Source: an uncultured Collinsella sp.
Lineage (GTDB): Bacteria > Actinomycetota > Coriobacteriia > Coriobacteriales > Coriobacteriaceae
DNA: 17,830 nucleotides
Reading direction: 5' to 3'
Assembly (NCBI GenBank): GCA_902494245.1
Contig: CABUSR010000036.1
Location: forward strand, 1 to 17,830
The notes under the pieces were generated by a model. That model worked only from the letters and a program-made list of their open reading frames with translations, did no database searches and was not told where the DNA came from. The translations under genes and the position numbers were made by a program. This document shows positions 6,591-14,054 of this stretch, piece after piece; positions within the stretch are counted from its first letter, which is position 1, and the number at the start of each line of letters is the position of its first letter.

Positions 6591-7838
6591 ATGGCAGCAT
6601 CCGACATGATGTCCGCCCTGATGGAGCTTTGCCAGGAGAGGCACATCGACCAGCTCTACCTGATCGACCGCCTGGAGCAGTCGCTCGCCAAGAGCTACGC
6701 TGAGATCCTGCATCTTGATTGGGGCGCCAAGGTGACCATCGACCGCACCACCGGCAAGATTTACGTCTACCGCCTGGAGCCGATCGACGATTCCATGGAC
6801 GAGGAGGGCAACTTCACCGAGTTCGAGGAGATCGACGTCACCCCCAAGAACACGAGCCGCATCGCCGCCCAGCACGCCAAGGCCGAGATCAACGCCATCG
6901 TGCGCAACTCCGCTCGTGAGCAGATCTATGAGGAGTTTTCCGGCCGAATCGGTGACCTCATCAGCGGTACCGTGCTGCAGTCCACGCCCGACTTTACGAT
7001 TGTCAAGATCCGCGATGGCGTCGAAGCCGAGTTGCCGCACTTTGACCAGCGCCGTTACGAGAACGAGCGCAACGAGCGTCCGATGGGCGAGCGCTACCTG
7101 CACAACCAGCACATCAAGGCCGTGATTATCGACGTGCGCGATCCCAACTCCAACCTGCAGCCGGTTCGCGGCGAGCACAGCCGTCCGCCGATTGTCATCT
7201 CCCGTACCCACCCCGAGCTCATGCGTCGTCTGTTTGAGCAGGAGGTGCCCGAGATCTATGAGGGCACCGTCCAGATCAAGTCGATCGCCCGCGAGCCCGG
7301 CCAGCGCTCCAAGGTCGCTGTCCACTCGCTCGACGACCGCCTGGATCCCGTGGGCGCCTGCGTCGGCCCCAAGGGCAGCCGCGTCCGCGCCGTCGTGGGC
7401 GAGCTCCGCGGCGAGCGCGTCGACGTCATTCTGTGGGATGCCGATCCGGCCGTCTACGTCGCCAACGCCCTGTCGCCTGCCAAGGTCACCCGCGTCCTCA
7501 TCGACGAGGAGAAGGCCTACGCCGGCGTCATCGTGCCTGACGACCAGCTTTCGCTCGCCATCGGCAAGGAGGGCCAGAACGCCCGCCTCGCCGCTCGCCT
7601 GACCGGCTGGCACATCGACATTAAGTCCGAGACCCTTGCCGCCGACATCCTCAAGAACGTCCCCGTTCACGAGGAGCCCGCCGCCGACCTGATCGGTGAC
7701 GAGGAGGACGATGATGTCCGTCGCTGCGAGTACGTGTCCGAGGATGGCGTCCAGTGCCGCAACCAGGCTCGCCCCGGCTCCCGTTTCTGCGGTGTCCACG
7801 ACACCGATGCCTTCGATGATGCGGAGGACCTGATCTAG
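6591..7838 (+). CDS. nusA: Transcription termination/antitermination factor NusA
   Basis: Binds RNA polymerase and nascent RNA to control pausing, intrinsic termination and antitermination. The 415-aa protein has the polymerase-binding N-terminal domain (1-115), the S1 domain (about 118-195), KH1 (about 200-270, GPKGSR loop at 259-264) and KH2 (about 285-350, GKEG at 325-328). After an acidic linker (361-375) comes a tail with Cys379, Cys389, Cys400 and His403 (spacing C-x9-C-x10-C-x2-H). This resembles short zinc-binding tails of the RCxxxxxxGxxCxxxxxpGsxfCxxH type, and I do not know it as a normal NusA part. The acidic-repeat domains of E. coli NusA are absent. ATG 6591 is preceded by AAGGAAGG; longer readings overlap rimP without a ribosome site. 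The leader terminator may make NusA autoregulatory. Confidence 0.96.
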   Translation: MAASDMMSALMELCQERHIDQLYLIDRLEQSLAKSYAEILHLDWGAKVTIDRTTGKIYVYRLEPIDDSMDEEGNFTEFEEIDVTPKNTSRIAAQHAKAEINAIVRNSAREQIYEEFSGRIGDLISGTVLQSTPDFTIVKIRDGVEAELPHFDQRRYENERNERPMGERYLHNQHIKAVIIDVRDPNSNLQPVRGEHSRPPIVISRTHPELMRRLFEQEVPEIYEGTVQIKSIAREPGQRSKVAVHSLDDRLDPVGACVGPKGSRVRAVVGELRGERVDVILWDADPAVYVANALSPAKVTRVLIDEEKAYAGVIVPDDQLSLAIGKEGQNARLAARLTGWHIDIKSETLAADILKNVPVHEEPAADLIGDEEDDDVRRCEYVSEDGVQCRNQARPGSRFCGVHDTDAFDDAEDLI

Positions 7839-7929
7839 CGCGCGGTCGCGTCGGGCGGGTCCCGGCGCATTTCCCACGCTCGTTCAGTCTCTAGGCACCC
7901 AAGGTGCCAGAAAGGGTAGGTGAAGTCAT
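7839..7929 (+). other. nusA-infB gap with a short hairpin; ylxR absent
   Basis: This 91-nt gap holds no ORF I can support. It has a perfect 6-bp hairpin GGCACC (7894-7899) / GGTGCC (7903-7908) with a 3-nt loop, directly before the infB ribosome site and without a T-run. In many bacteria the ylxR and L7Ae-like genes lie here. Confidence 0.6.
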
Positions 7930-10644
7930 ATGGCAAAAGTCCGTGTGTCCACCCTGGCCAAAGAGTTCGGCATGACCTCCAAGGAACTGATGGGTCACCT
8001 CGCCGAAATGAAGATTCCCGCTAAGTCCGCTTCCTCCGCCCTGGAGGACGCTTACGTCGCCATGGTCCGCAAGCAGCTCGCCTCGGTGATCGAGGCCCGC
8101 GCCAAGGAAGTCGAGGCCGCCAAGCAGGCCGAGGAGGAGGCAGCCGCCGCCGAGGAGGCAGCGCGCGCTGCCGAGGCCGAGCGTGAGCGCATCGCCGCCG
8201 AGAAGGCACGCGAGGAGGAGCGCCGCCAGTTCGCCGCCGCCCAGGCTGCCGAGGAGGCCGCCCGTGCCGAGGCCGAGGCCAAGAAGAAGGCTGAGCAGGA
8301 GCGCCTTGCCCGCGAGAAGGAGGAGGCTGCCCGCGAGGCCCAGCGCCGCGCCGTCCCCGCTTCCGACTCCGGTTCGCGCTTCCGCTCGTTGCTCGACCAG
8401 ATCGCCGCACAGGAGACCGTGCTCAAGGAGAAGAAGGACGCCGAGGAGAAGGCCAAGGCCGAGCGCGCCTCCGAGCGCGGCAACCGTCGTGGCGGCAACA
8501 ACGACCGTCGCGGTGGCCGTCGTAACGATCGCAACGCCTCCGACAACAACTCCGATCGCAACGCCTCCGAGAGCCGTCCGCACAGCCATCGCACCAACGC
8601 CAGCAACAACGTCGCTGCCGGCATGGACTTCCCCAACCCCGACAAGCAGGGCAAGGGAAAGAAGCGCAAGGGCGGTCACGGCAACGATGAGGACCACTAC
8701 AGCCGCATGGCTCGCGAGGCCGAGGAGTACAGCCGCGAGAAGGTGCTCGAGGAGGCCCGCGCCGCCGTCGAGGAGGCCTCTCGTGAGTCCACCGGTCGCC
8801 GCAAGAAGCGCAAGGAGAAGCGCGAGCGCGAGGCTGCTAAGGCTCAGGAGGAGCGCAAGATTGAGGAGGCGCTGGCCCAGGGCGTGAACCCCGAGGAACT
8901 CGACGCTATCAAGGTCTCCCAGGGCGTTACCGTCCAGGAGCTTGCCGAGGCGCTCGACGTTCCGGCCAACGACATCATCAAGCGCCTGTTCCTGCTGGGT
9001 ACGCCGCTCACGATGACGCAGTCCATGTCCGACGACCTCGTCGAGCTCGTTGCCGACGACCTGGGCCGTCAGATCAAGATCATCACCCCCGAGGAGGAGA
9101 ACACCTTCTCGTTCTACGACGATCCCGCCGACCTTAAGCCCCGCGCCCCGGTTGTCACCGTCATGGGTCACGTCGACCACGGCAAGACGAGCCTGCTCGA
9201 CGCTATCCGTCACACCGGTGTCGCTGCCGGCGAGGCGGGCGGCATTACCCAGGCCATCGGTGCTTCGCAGGTCATGATCAACGACCGCAAGATCACCTTC
9301 ATCGATACCCCTGGTCACGCGACCTTTACGGCCATGCGTGCCCGCGGCGCGAAGGTGACCGACATCGTCATCCTGATCGTCGCCGCCGACGACGGCGTCA
9401 TGCCTCAGACCATTGAGTCGATCAACCACGCCAAGGCCGCCGGCGTACCCATCGTCGTCGCCGTCAACAAGATCGATAAGCCGGGCGCCAACCCCGACCG
9501 CGTGCGCCAGGAGCTCACCGAGTACGGCATCATCCCCGAGGAGTGGGGCGGACAGAACATGTTCGTCAACATCTCGGCCAAGCAGAAGATCGGTATCGAC
9601 GACCTGCTCGAGACCGTGCTGCTCCAGGCCGACGTGCTCGAGCTCAAGGCCAACCCCGACACCTTTGCCTCCGGCAACGTCCTCGAGGCCAAGCTCGACA
9701 AGGGCCGCGGCTCGGTCGCTACCGTGCTGGTGACCCGCGGTACCCTGCACGTGGGCGATACGCTGGTCGCCGGCCTTACCTACGGCCGCGTCCGCGCCAT
9801 GCTCGATCCTAAGGGCAACGCCGTCACCGAGGCCGGCCCCTCCGACGCCGTCGAGATCTTGGGCCTGCAGTCCGTGCCCAACGCCGGCGACGAGTTCCGT
9901 GTGTTCGAGGACGAGCGCGAGGCTCGCGCTCTGGCCGATGAGCGCTCGCTCAAGGCCCGTATCGAGGAGCAGAGCCGCGTGAAGCACGTCACGCTCGAGA
10001 ACCTCTTCGAGACGATCGCCGACGCCGAGGTCAAGGAGCTCAACCTGATCATCAAGGCCGACGTCCAGGGTTCCATCGAGGCCCTTCAGGACTCGCTCGA
10101 CAAGATGGATCAGTCCGAGGTCCGCATCAACACGATCCACTCCGCCGTCGGTGCCATCAACGAGACCGACGTCGTCCTGGCCGACGCCTCCAACGCCATC
10201 ATCATCGGCTTTGGCGTGCGTCCCGACGGCAAGGCCCGCTCCGCCGCCGAGCGTGAGGGCGTCGAGATCCGTTGCTACGACGTTATCTACAAGTGCCTCG
10301 AGGAGCTCGACGCCGCCCGCATCGGCATGCTCAAGCCCACCGAGGTCGAGGTCTCCACGGGTACCGCGACCGTCCTGGACACCTTCAAGGTGCCCAAAGT
10401 CGGTATTGCCGCCGGTGTCCGCGTCGAGGAGGGCGAGATCGCCGCGACCGATTCCGTGCGCCTGGTGCGTGACGGCATTGTGGTCTTCAACGGCAAGATC
10501 GCCTCGATGCGCCACTACAAGGACGAGGCCAAGAGCCTCAAGAGCGGTTCCGAGGGCGGCATTGGCCTGGAGAACTTCCAGGACATCAAGCCCGGCGACC
10601 AGATCGAGGGTTACCGCATCGACCAGGTTGCCCGTACCGAGTAG
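7930..10644 (+). CDS. infB: Translation initiation factor IF-2
   Basis: The GTPase that places fMet-tRNA on the 30S subunit and promotes 50S joining. The 904-aa protein has an IF2N module at 3-50, then a long charged region (about 55-320). That region is first an Ala/Glu/Lys/Arg helix (60-140), then an Arg/Asn/Gly/Ser-rich segment (180-230). A second IF2N module follows at 330-380. The G domain shows GHVDHGKT (413-420), DTPGH (459-463), NKID (513-516) and SAK, followed by the domains II, III and the C-terminal fMet-tRNA-binding domain. In switch I the sequence is GGITQAIGAS, with alanine where E. coli has histidine (TQHIGA). ATG 7930 follows AGGTGA at 7918-7923. The gene is third in the operon, with rbfA 11 nt downstream. 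Confidence 0.97.
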   Translation: MAKVRVSTLAKEFGMTSKELMGHLAEMKIPAKSASSALEDAYVAMVRKQLASVIEARAKEVEAAKQAEEEAAAAEEAARAAEAERERIAAEKAREEERRQFAAAQAAEEAARAEAEAKKKAEQERLAREKEEAAREAQRRAVPASDSGSRFRSLLDQIAAQETVLKEKKDAEEKAKAERASERGNRRGGNNDRRGGRRNDRNASDNNSDRNASESRPHSHRTNASNNVAAGMDFPNPDKQGKGKKRKGGHGNDEDHYSRMAREAEEYSREKVLEEARAAVEEASRESTGRRKKRKEKREREAAKAQEERKIEEALAQGVNPEELDAIKVSQGVTVQELAEALDVPANDIIKRLFLLGTPLTMTQSMSDDLVELVADDLGRQIKIITPEEENTFSFYDDPADLKPRAPVVTVMGHVDHGKTSLLDAIRHTGVAAGEAGGITQAIGASQVMINDRKITFIDTPGHATFTAMRARGAKVTDIVILIVAADDGVMPQTIESINHAKAAGVPIVVAVNKIDKPGANPDRVRQELTEYGIIPEEWGGQNMFVNISAKQKIGIDDLLETVLLQADVLELKANPDTFASGNVLEAKLDKGRGSVATVLVTRGTLHVGDTLVAGLTYGRVRAMLDPKGNAVTEAGPSDAVEILGLQSVPNAGDEFRVFEDEREARALADERSLKARIEEQSRVKHVTLENLFETIADAEVKELNLIIKADVQGSIEALQDSLDKMDQSEVRINTIHSAVGAINETDVVLADASNAIIIGFGVRPDGKARSAAEREGVEIRCYDVIYKCLEELDAARIGMLKPTEVEVSTGTATVLDTFKVPKVGIAAGVRVEEGEIAATDSVRLVRDGIVVFNGKIASMRHYKDEAKSLKSGSEGGIGLENFQDIKPGDQIEGYRIDQVARTE

Positions 10645-10655
10645 GGGGTAGCGCT

Positions 10656-11066
10656 ATGAAGCAAACGCAGGCAACCCGCCGTTTGGGCGAGCAGCTCCGC
10701 GAGAAGCTCGGTTATATCCTGCTCTTTGAGGTTTCCGATCCGCGTCTCGACCTGGTCACCCTGACCGCGGTCGAGGTCGCGGTGGACCGTTCGTTCGCGC
10801 GCGTGTACGTGTCGTGCGATGCGAGCCGCTACGATGAGGTCATGGAGGCGCTCGCCAGCGCCAAGGGCCGTATTCGCAGTCTGTTGGCTCGCTCGCTCGA
10901 TTGGCGCGTCACGCCCGAGCTCGATTTTCGCATCGATCGCTCGACGGATGAGGCCGAGCGCATCACGCGTGCGCTGGAAAACGTTCCGGCCACGCTTGCG
11001 ATCGAAAAGGACGAGGACGGCTACCCCATAGCGGATGCCGCCCAGGAGGCAGCTTTAGATGACTAA
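10656..11066 (+). CDS. rbfA: 30S ribosome-binding factor RbfA
   Basis: Binds the 30S subunit near the 5' end of 16S rRNA and helps late maturation and cold adaptation. The 136-aa protein has the single KH-type fold: an N-terminal helix (RRLGEQLREKLGYILLFEV), the conserved SDPRL segment, the beta strand FARVYVSCD, and the C-terminal WRVTPELDFRIDRSTDEAERI motif. An acidic tail follows. The ribosome site GGGGG overlaps the infB stop, 7 nt from the ATG. The gene overlaps the next one by 8 nt. RbfA and RimP, both 30S maturation factors, are in one operon with IF-2. Confidence 0.95.
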   Translation: MKQTQATRRLGEQLREKLGYILLFEVSDPRLDLVTLTAVEVAVDRSFARVYVSCDASRYDEVMEALASAKGRIRSLLARSLDWRVTPELDFRIDRSTDEAERITRALENVPATLAIEKDEDGYPIADAAQEAALDD

Positions 11067-12102
11067 TTCCGCCGACCTCGCCTCGTGCGAGTCTGCAGAT
11101 ATTAAGCGGCGCATCCTCGAGCTTATCGAGGGTGCGTCCTCCATTGCGATCTCGGGTCACACCTCTCCCGACGGCGATGCCCTGGGCTCCGTGTTGGGTC
11201 TGGGCTTATCGCTTATGAAGGTGTTCCCCGGCAAGGACATCGCCCTGCTGCTGGCAGACGACGATCCCGTTCCGCGCATCTACCGTTTTATGGAGGGCGC
11301 CGATCTGCTGGTGCCGGCATCTGCCTACACCGGCAACCCGGACCTGTTCATTTCGGTAGACGTGCCGGTCGTCGAGCGCCTTAATAATTCCGCCGAGGTG
11401 CTGCGCCGTTCGGCCCACGTGGCGTGCTTTGACCATCACCCGGCGCGCGAGGAGTTTGCCGAGGTCAGCCTTAGGTGCGTCAATGCCGCTGCCTGCGCCA
11501 TGATCATCGACCGATTTTTGGCCGATTGCGGCATTACCGCAAGCGATAGCATCGCCACCTGCCTGCTGTGCGGCCTGGTCACCGACACCGGTCGTTTTCA
11601 GTATCAGAACGCCGATGCCGCCGCGTTTCATGCCGCCTCGCGTCTGGTGGCGCACGGTGCCGATCCGGCGCGCGTCGCGCTCGAGGTCTACCAGAGCATG
11701 CGTGTCGAGTTCTTGCACCTCAAGTCCATCGTCATGGGTCGCATCAAGACGGTCGCGCACGGGCGCGTGGCGTATAGCTATGCGTACGAAAGTGACCTTA
11801 AGGAATGCGGCGTCACCTCTGATGAGTGCGACGGTCTGGTCGATGTGGTGCGCTCGGTGATGGGCGTCGAGGTCTGCCTGTTCCTTAAGGGCATCGAGGG
11901 CGATACCAAGGTGCGCGGCAACCTGCGCTCCAAGGGCGAACTTGATGTTTCCGAGATTGCGGCCAACTTTGGCGGAGGTGGGCACCACGCTGCCGCCGGC
12001 TTTACCAACGCCGGAACGATTTCCGAGACGCTCACCGCGGCACTTCCCATGCTGGCCGAGCTGGTAGGGGAGGATCCCGCTTCGGTGACCGTCGAGCTCT
12101 AA
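11059..12102 (+). CDS. nrnA: DHH-family phosphoesterase, NrnA-like nanoRNase / pAp phosphatase
   Basis: Probably degrades 2-5-nt RNA remnants and dephosphorylates pAp, as does NrnA in bacteria that lack the Orn exonuclease. The 347-aa protein has the DHH metal-binding motifs: HTSPDGDALGS (34-44), SVD (99-101), FDHH (124-127) and GLVTDTGRF (172-180). The DHHA1 domain ends in the nucleotide-binding GGGGHHAAAGF at 305-315. All motifs expected for two Mn2+ ions appear intact. The start overlaps the rbfA end by 8 nt, with AGGAGG at 11044-11049 inside rbfA, so translation is coupled. The gene follows rbfA in many Gram-positive and actinobacterial operons. Whether oligoribonuclease or pAp activity dominates cannot be told from sequence. 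Confidence 0.9.
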   Translation: MTNSADLASCESADIKRRILELIEGASSIAISGHTSPDGDALGSVLGLGLSLMKVFPGKDIALLLADDDPVPRIYRFMEGADLLVPASAYTGNPDLFISVDVPVVERLNNSAEVLRRSAHVACFDHHPAREEFAEVSLRCVNAAACAMIIDRFLADCGITASDSIATCLLCGLVTDTGRFQYQNADAAAFHAASRLVAHGADPARVALEVYQSMRVEFLHLKSIVMGRIKTVAHGRVAYSYAYESDLKECGVTSDECDGLVDVVRSVMGVEVCLFLKGIEGDTKVRGNLRSKGELDVSEIAANFGGGGHHAAAGFTNAGTISETLTAALPMLAELVGEDPASVTVEL

Positions 12103-12117
12103 CTTTTTGGATGGTAC

Positions 12118-13050
12118 ATGGCTCGTCGTACACCTTCTCAACTTAATATGCTGCTCGCCGTCGATAAGCCGGTGGGCTGCACGTCCCACGACGTGGTTTC
12201 GCAATGCCGACGCGCCCTCCATGAGCGGCGTGTCGGTCATGCCGGAACGCTCGACCCCATGGCATCGGGTGTCATGGTGGTGGGTGTGGGCCAGGCCACG
12301 CGTCTGTTGGGCATGCTCACGCTCGATACCAAAAGCTACGTCGCCGACATCTCGTTTGGCGTCGAGACCAATACCGATGATGCGGAAGGCGAGGCCGTCC
12401 GCACAGTGCCTGTTGCCGCCGACCTGCGCGATCCGGCCTATGCCCGCGAACGCCTGTCCTCCATTCTGGGCCCGCAGATGCAGGTGCCGCCGGCGTTTTC
12501 GGCCATTTCGGTCAACGGCGTGCGCGCCTATAAGTCTGCGCGCGAGGGCAATGCCGTTGAGTTGCCCCCGCGTCCGATCGAGGTGTACTCCGCCGATCTG
12601 ATTGCCGTGAGCGGCGAGGCCGATGCGTGCGTATGGACCGTGGCGTTTTCGGTGAGCAAGGGCACCTATATCCGTGCGCTCGCCCGCGACTTGGGTCGTG
12701 CCTGCGATAACGCGGCACATATTTCCGCGCTGCGCCGAACGGCTTCCGGCATCGTTTCCATCGGTGCTTGCCATGCGGTCGAGGAGCTTTCTGCCGAGTC
12801 CGCTGCCGGCTTTGCCCTGGATCCCATTGCGGCACTAGGCGCCACGCGCGTCGACTTGCCGGGTGATCTTGCCGACGATCTGCTGTGCGGACGTCGTATT
12901 CCTATTGAGCGCGCGCTTGTGGGCTTCGATGCGTCGAAGGCGCCGTTTGCGCTGGTGCTCGATGGCGGGCTCAAGGCGCTCGCCCGTATCGAGGGCGGTC
13001 GCTTTGTTATGGAGCACGTCTTTCCGCAGGCGATCGGCGGTGTTCGATGA
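12118..13050 (+). CDS. truB: tRNA pseudouridine-55 synthase TruB
   Basis: Converts U55 in the T-loop of tRNAs to pseudouridine. The 310-aa protein starts with the LAVDKPVGCTSHDVV segment, and the catalytic loop GHAGTLDPMASGV puts the nucleophilic aspartate at residue 46. KGTYIRALARDLG (motif III) follows near residues 181-193. The C-terminus has a short PUA-like or TruB C-terminal domain (about 240-305). The start ATG 12118 has only a weak ribosome site (GGATGG), so translation probably depends on coupling to the upstream gene, whose stop is 15 nt away. The stop codon overlaps the ribF start in an ATGA. Confidence 0.96.
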   Translation: MARRTPSQLNMLLAVDKPVGCTSHDVVSQCRRALHERRVGHAGTLDPMASGVMVVGVGQATRLLGMLTLDTKSYVADISFGVETNTDDAEGEAVRTVPVAADLRDPAYARERLSSILGPQMQVPPAFSAISVNGVRAYKSAREGNAVELPPRPIEVYSADLIAVSGEADACVWTVAFSVSKGTYIRALARDLGRACDNAAHISALRRTASGIVSIGACHAVEELSAESAAGFALDPIAALGATRVDLPGDLADDLLCGRRIPIERALVGFDASKAPFALVLDGGLKALARIEGGRFVMEHVFPQAIGGVR

Positions 13051-14054
13051 TGCTGGCCTCCCACGAGCTCGCGCGTATCTTTTTCGCGGGCGAGTCGGAT
13101 GAGGCCCGCATCGTCTCCGCCGATGCATTTGATGATTGCGTGAGCCTGGGCGCCGCGTCGATCGCCATCGGCGTATTCGACGGCGTGCATCGGGGGCATC
13201 ACGAACTGATCGACGCGGTCGTTCGCGATGCGCATGCTCACGGCTGCAAGGCGGTTGTGGTCACCTTTGATCCCGACCCGGACGTGGTGGTGAGCTCTTC
13301 GCCCGCTCAAAAATTGATGACGACGGCCGACCGTCTGCATGCCCTGGCTCTCACCGGGGTCGATGCGGTCGTGGCCGTTCCCTTTACGCCTGCGGTGGCG
13401 GCTCTCGACCACGTGGGTTTTCTTGAGCTACTGTCGCGCGTGGTTGATATCCGCTCGATTCGCGTGGGCATTGACTTTAGGCTGGGTCGCGGCGGCGCCT
13501 CGGGCGTTGCCGAGATGCAGACATGGGGTTCCGAGCACGGAGTTGACGTCTATGGCCACGAGCTGCTGTGCGTCGATGGGCAGACAATCTGTGCTACCCG
13601 TATTCGCCAGGAGCTCCGCCAGGGTCATGTTGAGCTTGCCGTCGAGCTGCTCGGCCGCCCGTATATGTTGCGAGGTATTGTTGCCGGCGGTCGTCACCAG
13701 GGTTCCGGCATGGGTTTTCCCACGGCAAACATCCAGGTGCCCGAGGGCATCCAGGTTCCTGCCGATGGCGTCTACGAGGGCCTGGTGCTTGTCGACGATA
13801 CCGTCTGGCCCGCAGCCGTCAATGTGGGCCTGCCGCCGACGTATGCCGACGACGCCGCCTCGGCGCATCTCGAGGCCAACTTGATCGGGTATGCGGGCGA
13901 CCTGTACGGCGCCTCGGTTTCGCTGGCGTTTACGCGCTGGCTGCGCCCTTCGCGCGTGTTCGATTCGCTGGACGAGCTTATCGCGACCGTCGAGGGTAAC
14001 ATTGACGATATCCGTCATCATTTTGGTGAGCAGGGGGTGAGCATCCGTGATTAG
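13047..14054 (+). CDS. ribF: Bifunctional riboflavin kinase / FAD synthetase RibF
   Basis: Phosphorylates riboflavin to FMN and adenylates FMN to FAD. The 335-aa protein has an N-terminal nucleotidyltransferase domain (about 37-195) with GVFDGVHRGHHELI (42-55), VTFDPDPD (72-79) and ATRIRQEL (183-190). The C-terminal flavokinase domain (about 203-326) shows GMGFPTANIQ (221-230), PADGVY (238-243) and the late GDLYG (284-288). The start overlaps the truB stop by 4 nt (ATGA), and a second ATG follows immediately, so the start is uncertain by one codon. The end overlaps dnaG by 8 nt. truB-ribF adjacency is a conserved pair in many bacteria. Confidence 0.96.
   Translation: MMLASHELARIFFAGESDEARIVSADAFDDCVSLGAASIAIGVFDGVHRGHHELIDAVVRDAHAHGCKAVVVTFDPDPDVVVSSSPAQKLMTTADRLHALALTGVDAVVAVPFTPAVAALDHVGFLELLSRVVDIRSIRVGIDFRLGRGGASGVAEMQTWGSEHGVDVYGHELLCVDGQTICATRIRQELRQGHVELAVELLGRPYMLRGIVAGGRHQGSGMGFPTANIQVPEGIQVPADGVYEGLVLVDDTVWPAAVNVGLPPTYADDAASAHLEANLIGYAGDLYGASVSLAFTRWLRPSRVFDSLDELIATVEGNIDDIRHHFGEQGVSIRD

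Noticed and set aside
6564..7877. Long antisense frame opposite nusA
   Set aside because: Shadow of codon bias; no ribosome site or family motif.
7891..10515. An 874-codon open frame antisense to infB
   Set aside because: Product is low-complexity Gly/Leu/Val/Asp-rich, a mirror of biased GC-rich codons; the plus-strand IF-2 motifs are complete.
11206..12774. Antisense frame spanning nrnA and truB
   Set aside because: Crosses two well-supported genes and has no family features.
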